Shown here: positions 21,729 through 32,260 of the stretch, piece after piece
How the letters are laid out: every line of letters starts with the position of its first letter
Numbering within the stretch: position 1 is the first letter of the stretch
Assembly: GCA_910589415.1 (NCBI GenBank)
Contig: OU342636.1
Location: forward strand, 41,493,735-41,557,734
DNA length: 64,000 nt
Direction of reading: 5' to 3'
From: Malachius bipustulatus
Taxonomy: Eukaryota; Arthropoda; Insecta; Coleoptera; Melyridae
Notes under the pieces: generated by a model
The model's input: the letters and a program-made list of their open reading frames with translations, nothing else
What the model was told of the DNA's origin: nothing
Databases searched by the model: none
Position numbers and translations under genes: made by a program

Positions 21729-22640
21729 TTTCCTACGACCACTATACAAAACACACTACTTTGCGCATCGTTTTTTGTGCGCAAACTAGCAGATTTCTCA
21801 CGTATCCAAAACTGTGCGACAAAGTGACATAACGCATAGCCAAAAATCGTTTCCGTACAGTTTTAATGTAAACAATAGTGATGGGCGGTAACTGAGAACT
21901 CAACTGTTACTTATTGTTAATGGAATAACTATTCATTTAAAGCTTCAAGGTAATAAAATAAACACAAATGGGATAACATAGAACCCGACAAGACTATAAA
22001 ATATACTCATTATTCTCTTGTGGCAGTAATTATTAAAATTTACGAGTTGATCGCTAATAACAGCATTGGTAGCGTTCAAATCAAATTCAAGAACGTGAAA
22101 ATAACTCGCACACCTCTACTAACTTCCATCGACGACGCATAGCGCCTGCGTTGTGTAGAAGTTGCATATCAATGATATACTAACCTCTCTTAAATCATTG
22201 TTATTATCTACCACGTCTCCACGCTCACGTCACTTATTTTTAGTTTATACGGAGTCTAATAATAAATAATAATAATATTGTCGGTAGAATTCAATGATTT
22301 AACAGTATATAATAGTAATATTAAAAAGTCATTGGTAGAATTGAAAATAATGCCTACCTAGGTAGTCTGAAAAAATAAACTTTAGTTAGGTACCTATCAT
22401 TATAATGGATTGCAATTCCTCTGAATCTGAAGCAGAAAATACACCACCTGAAGTCAGAAAACAAGCAGGTTTGTGTTCTTTGAATTTGCTACCTGTAGTT
22501 TCGAGAGAAAAATACGAATCTGCTTATAAACATTTCATAAATTGGAGAAAAGGTCATAAAAGCAGAGCATTGTCAGAAAAAATAATTTATGTGTTAAATT
22601 TGTTAAATAATTAATCTGTTAAATTGTGGTCGTAGGAAAA
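21729..22640. mobile_element. Possible element with 15-bp inverted termini
   Basis: TTTTCCTACGACCAC at 21,729-21,743 is an exact inverted complement of GTGGTCGTAGGAAAA at 22,626-22,640. The 912-bp interval ends just after the small recombinase-like ORF (22,405-22,614). Fifteen exact inverted bases flanking an ORF suggest an element boundary, but no TSD is obvious. Cryptons, the class the ORF suggests, do not normally carry terminal inverted repeats, so the relation between the repeat and the ORF is uncertain. Confidence 0.4.
22405..22614 (+). CDS. Tyrosine-recombinase-like N-terminal fragment
   Basis: A 69-residue ORF. After an acidic start (SSESEAENTPPE) it reads NLLPVVSREKYESAYKHF then INWRK, which resembles the SAM-like core-binding segment of arthropod Crypton-type tyrosine recombinases and their domesticated relatives. 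In that family a motif of the type LLP-x-S-x-x-x-Y-x-x-A-Y-x-x-F-x-x-W precedes the catalytic domain. The frame ends after YVLNLLNN; the catalytic domain with the R-H-R-Y residues is absent. It is either a truncated relic or a first exon whose continuation is elsewhere. The family call is by pattern only. Confidence 0.45.
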   Translation: MDCNSSESEAENTPPEVRKQAGLCSLNLLPVVSREKYESAYKHFINWRKGHKSRALSEKIIYVLNLLNN

Positions 22641-22656
22641 GTACTGTGTGTATCAC

Positions 22657-22736
22657 GTGCGGAAAAGAAATTTCACACTCGTGTGAATTGTGAATTGTGA
22701 CACTTCACACTCGTGAGAAATTTTCTCTTTTCCGCA
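22657..22736. repeat. Foldback hairpin with direct repeats in the loop
   Basis: Arms GTGCGGAAAAGAAATTTC (22,657-22,674) and GAAATTTTCTCTTTTCCGCAC (22,717-22,736) pair with a short bulge. The loop carries CACACTCGTG twice (22,675-22,684 and 22,707-22,716) plus tandem TGAATTG. It could fold as a long hairpin; possibly a miniature element. Confidence 0.7.
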
Positions 22737-22784
22737 CTTGTTTCACAATATGTATACTATTACCTATACATGTATGTCCAAAAT

Positions 22785-23690
22785 AAGGAACCTCGATTTT
22801 CAAATTTTTCAGAATATTTCACCAATAACTGAAGTTTTCCTAATTTTTGTTTCAGATTCTTATTTAGCAACAAAATTGTGCAACTTTTCTCTAATTTAAC
22901 CTACCTCATATCTAGTACCGTTTCCGTGATCCCAAATTTGATGACTGATGATCATTCTCAATAATTCACCCGGTCTCTTTTTTAAAGCTCACTATGGGCC
23001 TAATAGTAAACGCTAAGAGATACAGGATCGGTTAAATTGGTGAAAAGTTGCCATTTTTTATGGTCAACTCGAATCCATCAAGACATACAAGATATCTGTG
23101 ACCGTTTCTGAAATATCCTGAAAAAACTTAAAATTAGATTTTTGTTATTTTCTTAATAGCTCCCTTATTAGGTATGTGAAGTTTCAATTTCTTGGTGGTC
23201 ACTTCATTGGTTTTACGTCTACTAGCGAATGCCATATTGAAATTTTCTTTCTAAAAGTAGACAATTATTCTGCGTAAGTACAACGGTACACCTAAGTATC
23301 TTTTCTTTTTCAAATAATATTTTAGAAGGAAAACGTGACCAAAAATAAGTGACGGATTGTGACGTCACCATTATTAAATAAATCCAAAATGCAATAAAGT
23401 GGCACCAATAAATGCAGAGTGTCAAGCAATGTCAGTACGTCAACATTCAACTTGAAACTTCAAATAATGAAGGAGTAGGTATTAAGAAAGTAAAAAATTG
23501 GAGTGTTCAGGTTTTTCAGGATATTTCAGGAACGGTCACAGGGATCTTGCATGTCTTCATGGACTCGAGATGGCCCCAAAATAGCGCATTTTTTCTGTAA
23601 TTTAATCAACTCTGTATCTCTTAGCGTTTACGAGATACCCATGAGGCAAGCTCTGAAGTGAGGGGACACTCTATATAGCTTGTTCCAACT
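22785..23690. repeat. Dispersed inverted-repeat family, three copies (+ - +)
   Basis: Segments at about 22,785-22,975 (plus), 22,976-23,200 (minus) and 23,420-23,690 (plus) share landmarks: CTGAAATATCCTGAAAAA on the minus sense, GTGACCGTT-C-TGAAATATCC, AACGCTAAGAGATACAG, and an outer CACTCTATATAG. The second and third are convincing inverted arms around a ~220-bp core (23,200-23,420), like a non-autonomous DNA element with long terminal repeats. Another fragment lies at 14,281-14,490. No transposase coding was found. Confidence 0.65.
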
Positions 23691-23838
23691 TTAATTGAAC
23701 CGCAGTTGGCCATGCCAAATCAGATGATTTCGGCTGGTGTAATTTTGAAGTCTCTGTCAGTTAATTATGTCAATGAATTTTGTTAGTGAATGTCAGCTAG
23801 ATTATCCTTAGCTAGTTTATTAGTTCGGCTCCCTACTT
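23691..23838. other. Short unassigned spacer
   Basis: No feature recognised between the two inverted-repeat clusters. Confidence 0.5.
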
Positions 23839-24780
23839 ATACAAGGTGGCCCAACGAAAACGTGAAACGTAACAGGCCTATTAACTTTGAAACTGAAGAT
23901 GAGGAAACATATTTCGGTGAAAAATAAACTACCCAGGTTTATCCCCTCGGCAGGGGTAGCTATCCCTTTGCTTATCATTATAGGGAACAGATATCGAGAG
24001 ATACATCATTTGAAAGCTACTTATTCTCTTTACAATTACAACGATATACCACTTTTGGGGTTTCGCTTAGATACAGGGTGGCCCAACAAACCTAGTTACG
24101 TGGAAACTGAAGATGTACGCGAAAAATGTCCAAACAGGTCAATTTTAATATTATAAGTGAGACATCTTTAGGTACACTTTGCAGGGGTAGCTACCCCTTC
24201 GCTCATCATCATAGAAAACAGCTATCGAGTGATACGTCAATTGAAAGCTACTTGAATTCTCTTTACAATGATGTCTTACTTTTTGGCCGGAATATTGCAA
24301 GGCGAATCGATAAACAACCTATAGGTAATTACTTCCTTTTTTGAGAAAGAAAAAGAAGCAAATTGTTGGGAAAACCTGTTTTATCGATTCGCTCTGTATC
24401 TAATATTTTTCCAAAACCTATAAAAAGTGATATATCGTTGAAAAGAGAATTCAAGTAGCTTTCAAATGTCTGTTTTTAGATATCTCTTTCCTACCTCTGC
24501 CAAGGGGATAAATTTGGATGGTTAAATTTGTTACCTAAAGATGCCTCCCTCAATAACAAAGTTGACCTGTTTAAGCGTTTTTCGCGTACATCTTCAGTTT
24601 CCAAATTATTAGGCCTGCTTCGTTTTTGTTGAGTCACCCTGCATCTAAGCGAAACACCAAACAGTATATATCGTTGTAAAGAGAATTCAAGCAGCTTTCA
24701 AATGCTATATCACTCGATATCTGTTCCCTAACATTATAGGAGCGAAGGGGTAGCTACCACTGTCAAGTGGATCAACTTGG
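23839..24780. mobile_element. Mariner-type MITE nested inside a sister copy
   Basis: Four ~220-bp related units lie in the order plus (23,839-24,070), plus (24,071-24,350), minus (24,364-24,645) and minus (24,646-24,780, truncated). Outer ends read TACA(A/G)GGTGGCCCAAC; inner landmarks are AACTGAAGATG, GGTAGCTA, TATCGAG and GAAAGCTACTTGAATTC. Units 1 and 4 meet at a palindrome (TTCGCTTAGA/TCTAAGCGAA) split by units 2-3. The inner element therefore inserted at a central TA of the outer one. Ends match the transposase-bearing element at 27,095-28,804. Confidence 0.8.
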
Positions 24781-24884
24781 GTATTCATTAGCGTTGATTT
24801 TTATGACATTTTACCTTGTATACGGGTTCCTACATTGTGAAATATGTAAATGTAAATGAAATGTGCAGTTGTAAATATAATTTT

Positions 24885-25840
24885 GGATTACAATTTTGAT
24901 GTCTTCGGCATGTCTGAAACTTGGCTGAGCTCCGATCGATGTCCCTGATTCATTGTTGGCGGTGACTGGTTATAACATACTTGTTTTGCGATTTGATAGA
25001 GAGGGTAGAAGAAGGGGAATTGCAATTTATTTAAAACCTTCACTTAAATGCACCGTGGGCAAAAGAGCAACTTCCAAAGAAATTGCTCAACTCTGGATTC
25101 AAATGACGCACATCCCTAAAAATTAGCTTACTGTATTGCCTATGGAAGTCAGATAGATAATTATAAAGAATTTTTTCATGTTTTACACATACTTTTCTTG
25201 AAGTTAATTCGACAGTAGATAACACCACATGTATGGGTGATCACAACGTAGATTTACTTGTACAGGACTATAAATCCGAATATGTTTTCAATTTGTTTGA
25301 TAGCTTATTGGACTTTCCTCAGCTGGTAAATCAACCTACAAGTATAACGGAGAGTACTGAGTCTCTTTTAGATTACATAATAGTGTCGGAGAAAAGTTTA
25401 GCCTTAGAAGTGGGATGTTGCTGATCATGAACTTGTCTGATGCGGAATGAAGGTATCGATAGAAATGCAGCACCCACCGACCATAAATTATCGTAATTAC
25501 AGAGGTGTAAATATTGACATGTTTGAATCTCATCTAAGGGCGAAATATTTACTATATTGACAACATTAATGGAAAGGTAGACTTTTTGACCACTAATATT
25601 CTTACTTTACTTGATTGGCATGCCCCTTTAACCACTGTTCATAGAACAAAGGAAACTGCTCCTTGGCTTACACCTCGCACATAAGCTATGATTGCTGATA
25701 GAAACAGGGCTCACAATCTCACAAGAAATGTAGGGCATGCAGATGTGATGAACATTGGCGGTTATACAAAATATTGCGTAATATGGTTAATACTGTTATT
25801 AAAAATGAGAAAAGAAGCTATTTTTGCATCTTGCTATAGG
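24885..25840 (+). pseudogene. Decayed LINE endonuclease and linker
   Basis: In scattered frames the sequence encodes FDVFGMSETWLSS then VTGY and FDREGRRRGIAIYLK (24,885-25,055). A short frame with GDHNVDLL, QLVNQPTSITE and LLDYIIVS (25,233-25,424) follows, and after it DHELV and RNYRGVNIDMF. Finally RNRAHNL and KRSYF-like residues match the region after a LINE endonuclease. The order matches APE endonuclease motifs (SETWL, GDxN, LDYI). Several stops and frameshifts make it non-functional. Reverse transcriptase is missing. Clade uncertain (CR1/jockey-like). Confidence 0.7.
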
Positions 25841-25878
25841 CCCTTTTAGTTTGTAACACCTAATAATTAACACCCTGT

Positions 25879-27031
25879 TGTAACGAAATCCAAGGCTTCC
25901 GTTGGTAATTATTATCTATTTTCATTATTAGAGGGGTTTATCAGGAGTGATACAGTTTTTACGGCGGCGATAAACACGTTATCTCCACCAGCACCGGCTA
26001 TATAAAGAGCGCCAGCTGGAAGACTGACCAGAGAGAGTACATCGTGAGGAGTTGACTTGCGAACAACTCTCTCTCCTGGGTGAATTGAGCTCGGAGATCA
26101 GCTGGGGCATGTAGTGAGTGCACCCATCCAATTTACATAGCCTGCTACACTGCCCTGTTAATTGAAAAGGGCGTATCTACATTTCTGGTCATTTTTTGAT
26201 ACAATATGCATCAGAAAGCCTGAAGCCCGAGGTGTCTTTTTATTAGTTACACAAGTCCTAACTACAAACAGCAAGGTCTTTAAATTGAAAAATAGGAAGG
26301 GCTTATCTTATTAAATTAGAAAAATGCGAATATCTCAAAACAAGGTTTTCGTAGATACGCCCTTTTCAATTAACAGGGCAGTACAGTAGGTCGATGAACT
26401 GAGTTGACCCTAACCGTAACCCGGCTTCGGAAGCGCGACCAGAGTGAAGTGAGCTCTGGCCGGCAACCGATCAGTATAGGGAATCAACCGGCGCTGTATT
26501 GAGGTACCGGCTGATCCCTTCAGTTCAGTCCCTACCCGGCCTGTATTGAGGGCCGGATCCAGTAACAGCCGTTCCGAGGTCGTATTGAGGCATCGGGAGC
26601 GGCTTTTGTTTCAGAGAGCGCCTGCCGACGAAGGTCATCGCCCGGACGGCTCCGAGACGCGTATCTTGCATACGGTCGGGGACAGCACAGACCGTGCGAC
26701 AGCGGCGGCATTACTGATGGTGAGCGGCGAGCAGCGAGGATACCAGCAGCAGCAGTACCGGAAAGGCCAATGGTGAATGAGGCCGCCTTCGACGCGGTTA
26801 TCTGAAGCCAATCCGGCACTCCCCAGAACGAGGGCCGCCCCCTTTCTATCACTCAAAGGACGGAGCAACCCTAAGATCAGTCGTATGAATAATAGTACTG
26901 GATCGATTTATTGTAAATATACTTCTTTTGTAAATAAACCATAACAAATTTTAAACGACTTGTCACGGGTACAAAGGGGCAATCATTCACTCCTGGGAAC
27001 TCACCTCTACCCACAGAAAAATCCCGTTACA
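25879..27031 (+). repeat. Solo LTR (Ty3/gypsy-type), copy A
   Basis: Starts TGTAACGAAATCC, ends AAATCCCGTTACA, and is flanked by a 4-bp duplication CTGT (25,875-25,878 and 27,032-27,035). It has a TATA-like GGCTATATAAAGAGC near 26,000. No internal coding region lies on either side, so it is a solo LTR left by LTR-LTR recombination. Without the 234-bp MITE inside it would be ~920 bp. A related LTR lies in reverse orientation at 56,336-57,055. Small ORFs inside (26,532-26,868) are chance frames in GC-rich LTR sequence. Confidence 0.85.
26149..26382. mobile_element. 234-bp MITE inserted in the solo LTR
   Basis: Perfect 32-bp terminal inverted repeats at 26,149-26,180 and 26,351-26,382 (outer end ACTGCCCTGTTAATTG, inner end GCGTATCTAC). 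The ~170-bp core has no coding capacity. TA dinucleotides lie just outside or within two bases of both ends, suggesting a TA-targeting family. The related LTR at 56.3-57.1 kb lacks it, which confirms an insertion after the LTR family spread. Confidence 0.85.
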
Positions 27032-27035
27032 CTGT

Positions 27036-27094
27036 AAATCTGTAACGGAATAGTAAGAATAAAAATATTCTACAGCGGGTCTTCCTTCAAATGA
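27036..27094. other. Spacer
   Basis: Short AT-rich spacer between the solo LTR duplication and the mariner-like element. Confidence 0.5.
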
Positions 27095-28804
27095 TACATG
27101 GTGGGCCATCGAAAAGGCAACAAGCCTAATAATTTGTAAAGTGAAGATGTATGCGAAAAACGCCGAAACAGGTCAATTTTGTTTCAGAGCGGGACATCTT
27201 TGGGCAACAAATTTAACCATCTCTTCGTTTATCATCGTAGGGACCAGATATCGAGTGATACATTGCTTGAAAGCTACTTGAATTCTCTTTACAAGATATC
27301 TCAGTTTTTGGGTTTTGAGTAAATTCTACAGGGCGAATCGATAAAAAAGGTACATACTTCATAATTATTACTTATTTTTCTTCGGAAACGTGCAGGCAGA
27401 GTATTTTTTAATAAGATATCGTACTTCACTGGTCACTATCATGGTCGCTATGGTTATCATTATGGTTGTCATGGGTATACGACCGAATTGACTGGACTTG
27501 AAGCCCATTTTGCCCTGAATACTAAATGACAAAAAATTTCGTATATATCGATTTGCTTTCGGGATTATTTAATTCTATAAATTACTAAAACATTCTTCGC
27601 TTATATCGTTGAAAAGGAAGTCCGTTGTTAAATCTACCCTAAAAAAAGGAAAAGGTGGAAAAGAAGGGAAAACATCAAAATTCAATCCCACGGGAGATTT
27701 TTATCAATTCAATAAATGCTCAAATTGTGCAACACCAACTTCTATACAAGAAAATAAATTCTGCTCGAAACGTTCCCAGGCAACTCGTCCAGAGACCCTG
27801 GTTTCGTTGCATAAATTTTACTTTTGAGATGACCCCACAAGAAAAAGTCCAGAGGACTTAAATCTGGTGAGCGGGCAGGCCATTCCAGCGCACCTATGTG
27901 TCCAATCCATTGTCCCGGGGGAAAACCCTGTTGAGAAACTCCCTATAACAGCCAGCCCATAATGAGGTGGAGCGCCATCCTGTTGGAAAGTTAAATGACC
28001 TTCTAGGTAACGATCATCATTTTCAACGACATCAACAAGCACTGGGTGGACAAGATCTTGCAAACAAGATCAACAAGAAGATCAACAAAAATGGAACCAA
28101 TTATGCAGTCTCCAAAAATACCGGCCCAGACATACAAAACTCCTGTCGTCGATCGGAATCATCCTCATTCAGTTCATGCACTAAATGAATTTTGTACGGA
28201 TGAAATTTATGCTGTTTAATAAGGAGGCGTCGAATATTAGTTCTTGGAATGTTGGTTACAGTGGCCAACTTTCACGTACCTACTCAGAGTTGGGTCTGCA
28301 GCAACTTGTCCCAAAACTTCAATCACAGAAACCTTGGAGTTCACGTTTTTTTATTCGCCAGTGAATCAGTTTCTTTACATTTATTGACCAGGCTCAACAC
28401 GTATTTCCTGCTTGTGTGTATATCGGGATGCTCTTGATTGAATAAATCTGCAGTACGATTGCCACACTCACCATTTCCGAAAAACAAAGCGATAATTTGA
28501 ATTCTCTTCGCAATAGAGTAAACCATATTTTGACAACTTCACAACCAATATTTATATGCAAGTACGACAATTCAAAGAGTAGCTTAAACTGAGATTTAAA
28601 ATCTGTCAGGTGATCCGAAAGAAACGGTTGTAGGAGGAAACGAAGGAGTAGCCAGCCCTTCTAAGGGGATGAACTTGAATGGTTAAATTTGTTGCCCAAA
28701 GATGTCCCCCTCGAAAACAAAATTGACCTGTTGCGGCGTTTTTCGCATATGTCTTCACTTTCTAAATTATTAAGCTTGTTACCGTTTCGATGGCCCACCC
28801 TGTA
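27095..28804 (-). mobile_element. Mariner-like DNA transposon, decayed
   Basis: Outer ends read TACATGGTGGGCCATCG (left) and CGATGGCCCACCCTGTA (right), with TA at both borders. Inverted subterminal regions of roughly 170 bp share TGAAGATGTATGCG, CAGGTCAATTTTGTT and AACAAATTTAACCAT. The interior encodes a broken transposase on the minus strand. This is the probable source family of the nested MITEs at 23,839-24,780. Confidence 0.82.
27640..28526 (-). pseudogene. Broken mariner-type transposase
   Basis: The N-terminal frame (28,526-28,341) reads MVYSIAKRIQIIALFFGNGE with RKYVLSLVNKCKETDS. This is the helix-turn-helix module (DUF4817-like) of an insect Tc1/mariner-related transposase and would bind the terminal repeats. 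The catalytic part reappears at 28,063-27,818 with LTFQQDGAPPHYGLAV, the second-Asp region. It then needs frame changes to read EWPARSPDLSPLDFFLWG and KIYATKPGSLDEL, the region of the third acidic residue. Several frameshifts and stops separate the parts and the first catalytic Asp region is not recognisable, so the protein is dead. Confidence 0.82.
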
Positions 28805-30185
28805 TAACCAAAAAATTTAATAGAAAGTACTCTAATAATTTACCGCTTCATGCTTCAGAAATTTTTTACTTTTAGTGGCGAACTTATGAGAATTTTACTT
28901 AGGCAGTAGGTAGGTAGTGGATTCTAATATCTACTTATCCATGTAAAACAATAATATTTTTGAAAATATCCACGATAATTTTCCGAAACTGGAAAATAAA
29001 ATTAGATAAGCCTTTGGAATCCCGAAAACAATAGCGTATTACGAATGCGGGCATTACCTTGCATTAAACGCAGACAGAAATTTCTTATCATTCATTTTTC
29101 AAGAACGTTTAAAACAATCATTTATTTATAAGTAAGAATCGACCGCAGAACGTTTTAACGACCCTGACTGGAGATAGCATTTATAAATATTAAAAAAAAA
29201 CATTGAACAATGGTGTAGTTTTAAATATAAATATTACAGATTGTTATTTGAATGTTTTTACTATTCCCGAGGTCGGATTTGTTGAACTGAGACTTTTTCA
29301 GCGGTAATTTGTTTTGGATTTCAAGACACTATCTGCCATCGTTGGAAGTAAATTAAAAATTAAGATTCAATTATAATTAAGATTGCAATCATCAAGGAAA
29401 TAGATTATTTAGCTACTTTGTTAACTTTAATTTTAAGTATAAAGCTATAGACAATCTGGTTCTTAGGTATAGAGGTACTTTTAAATAAGAAATATTGGCA
29501 GGGTTGTTTGAAATCTACGCAGCAACACGAAATCAGCACCAATGAACTCGAATAAAGGGAAAGCTTCCATAACTGATTGTTCGACTCTTTCAATAATTTG
29601 AATAAGACTGTTTTCCTCACAAAAGATTATATTGACTTAGTTGCTTATATTGCTTTAGTTTAAAAATTAAATTACCGTTATCTGGCGGATAAAAACACCA
29701 AACTTGGTGTGGAGATACTTTGGGGTGCGTACTGAAATGGATCGCACCTAGGTAGGATGATAAGGAAATTATTTCCATCTCCCTCGTTAAATCAACCCAA
29801 ATCGAAAAAGCAAATAGTGCAAGAATAGGTACGTAAACACCTAAAGGTAAAATTTTTAGGAAATTAAAACGCAGCCACCCGCCGTTACATCTAGTAAACT
29901 ATCCCTGCCAGCACATTAAATATTCAGAAAAGAGAATCGCTCTAGCTAAAAACATTCCAGCGCTTAAAGAAGACATCCGAAAGACCGGCCAAGCTAGGGT
30001 GGAGAGTCGTCAGATGTTGGTAGATGTATGGGGACACTCTCGAAACGCGTGATGAAAGGATGAGCTGACCTAGATACAGACCGGGGTGGAAAGATTTGTG
30101 AAATCATGAGTCAAACAATAACCCCTTGCAAAGACAATAGTAAGTCGCTAGGTATTCCACCCACGATAATGAAAATTACACCAAT
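28805..30185. other. Intergenic, no recognisable gene
   Basis: About 1.4 kb AT-rich DNA. The minus frame at 29,405-29,620 lacks motifs. Nothing repeats elsewhere in the window as far as I can see. Confidence 0.5.
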
Positions 30186-30270
30186 CAAAATTACACCAAT
30201 AGATCTTTTAGGACGATAGATCTTTTAGGTCGCAGTAACTTAATCACCCTCAAAAAATACAAATACAAAT
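30186..30270 (+). repeat. 3'-tail fragment of LOA LINE family
   Basis: ATAGATCTTTTAGG occurs twice, followed by TCGCAGTAAC, then ATCACCCTCAA and a run of AAATAC/CAATAC repeats. It matches the LOA LINE 3' end at 9801-9856. It is an extremely 5'-truncated copy, or a tail left by deletion. The duplicated ATAGATCTTTTAGG is peculiar to this copy. Confidence 0.75.
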
Positions 30271-30600
30271 ACAATACACCAATCAATAAAGCGAATTAAT
30301 AAATGGAGGTAGCCGGAAATACATCGCGATCCTCAAATAGCAAGCAGGTGGAAATGCGAGAGGAAAGTTAAGCCGGTGTAATTAAAATAGTTAGGTACAA
30401 TGAAAAGACAACAACGCGTCGGCCGATTTGAAGGAAAATTTAGGTAATTGAAGTTCAGGACAATTCAGTAAGGTAGCCGCGAGGTCAAATTGCTAAGTCT
30501 CGTGATTAGGGAAATATGACGAGAAACAAATCACGATATAAGGCAGTGCCAATAAGGTGCATTGTTGCTTGTCGTGCTTAGAAAGTGGACCACTGCTTCT
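30271..30600. other. Unassigned
   Basis: No gene recognised. A TATA-like TTCTATAAAAGCAGAC lies at about 30,596-30,612, at the start of the repeat region that follows. Confidence 0.4.
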
Positions 30601-31130
30601 ATAAAAGCAGACGTTTTAACACAGCTCAAGACAGATGAAGATCAGCTTCCAAGCAGGTCGCATCTGACTCCTTAACCCTTTAGTCATTGTCCAGAGATGG
30701 CATATTGTGAACTCCAGGCAACGACTCCTTCTTAACCAGCAGTTCGGCCAGAGACGACTTATGTGAACTCCAGCCGAATTGTCCTTCTTCAACCTGAGAA
30801 TTTCCATTGCCAATTTAGTTAGGGTCAAATAGCACCCAAACAAACTTCTAATCACAATTCTTAACCAACAACTCGGCCAGAGATGACTTTATGTGAACTC
30901 CAGCCGAATTGTCCTTCCTAAACCCAGGAAAAACCCCTTGAGAAATTAATTAGGGCAGATATCATTGCAACCACATTTCCGACAACGTAAAACAATCAAC
31001 CCTATCCGCAATGTTCACGTGCACAGGCCCCATTTTAAATCAAGTAAAATAATCAGTTAGGTATTAGACGATCACAGTGGCTTTTCGCGAAAGACAAACG
31101 GACCAGGGGTCGTTCCGTTACAGTACTAAA
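30601..31130. repeat. Short imperfect repeat array, possible LTR part
   Basis: A unit with CCAGAGA(T/C)G, TTATGTGAACTCCAG and CCGAATTGTCCTTC occurs at about 30,745-30,790 and 30,873-30,918, with a weaker third copy near 30,688-30,730. Period is about 130 bp between the two good copies. A TATA-like box precedes the array, and CGTTCCGTTACA lies at the right end (~31,111-31,122), so this may be part of a solo LTR, but no matching TG-type start or TSD was found. Confidence 0.45.
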
Positions 31131-32253
31131 AAATGTCAGCCTAGGAACCCTCTTAAAAAAATCATGTACGGCACCAAAATACAATTTGATTGACAAACAC
31201 TACAAAATAAACTTTTAACACAATCTATACTGCGCACATCAAATGAAAATGTCGCACCCCAAAATTTTGTCTGATTTGCCTGATTGAGGATAACTTTCTA
31301 CATTCCCAAGGGATTTCGAATTTTTTTCTGGCATGTCAGCTAGCAGCCATATCATTTATTTTCTTGCTGTATTAGATCTAAACTCAAAAAAACTGTCAAC
31401 AAATTTTCTACTACTTCCCTTTTCCAAATACATTTTTCTTGTAAGTTTTTATGAACAAATTTTGAAGCTTGATAAGCCACACCTCGAGTTGATTTTCGAT
31501 TTAACACCCATATTTACGGATTATCTTTAAAAAATAACTGTTTGCTCTTGAACTGCATTACTTTTTTCCTCGCTAACCGATTTTGGAAATTTAACCTCCG
31601 TATTGAAGTTAAGACTTCAGGCAAGAATATCCAGAGACGAAGATCGACTCAGGACAAATATTATAAACAAAAGATTGAATAAAAAATTACCAAAATTTAA
31701 ATTTCTTCTGGAAACAGGTTTTGGTAGGAAAATCGGATGAAAACCAACTTGTCTCCGAACAAACCTTCATTTGAGAACGGTTTTAGAACTCTTTTGCTAA
31801 CATGAGATGAAAAATGTTGATGACAACTTGTCAGTTTGCCGATAGGTCATCTTTAACTGCCTCCGATAGAAGAGTGTTTCTCCTAAATTTTGTTTTATTT
31901 TATCATATCGCTGTTTAAATTTGAGCCCAAACACAGAAAACACCTTGTATCTTCGAACCTCTTGTCAAAAAGGAAAAATTGTCATAGATTTAGACTTGCC
32001 TCTGCCTCAATGTCCCCTACCTGACATTATCTACATCGCACTAGTTATGAATCACCCTGTATACCATTTAATTATCTACTAAAAAGTTTCTGTAAAAATT
32101 TTCTGCAGATGGCTTCATTTCGCCACAATTAGGACGTTCATACCGAAAAACTTGGTGTTAGACCAAGACATCTTTAGACTTGAATTTATCGAGTGGAGTA
32201 ACTTTTTTCCAATTTCACATGATTCGGAAGTTTTGGAGTAATTTAACTAGATT
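31131..32253. other. Intergenic, nothing recognised
   Basis: AT-rich DNA without recognisable ORF or repeat partner. Confidence 0.5.
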
Positions 32254-32260
32254 AATGACT

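Noticed and set aside
26532..26868. Overlapping ORFs in GC-rich sequence
   Set aside because: They lie in the solo LTR; three frames on two strands are open at once, typical of chance in GC-rich DNA.
30377..31122. Solo LTR running from TGTAATTAAAATAG to CGTTCCGTTACA
   Set aside because: Termini do not match as an inverted pair and no TSD was found.
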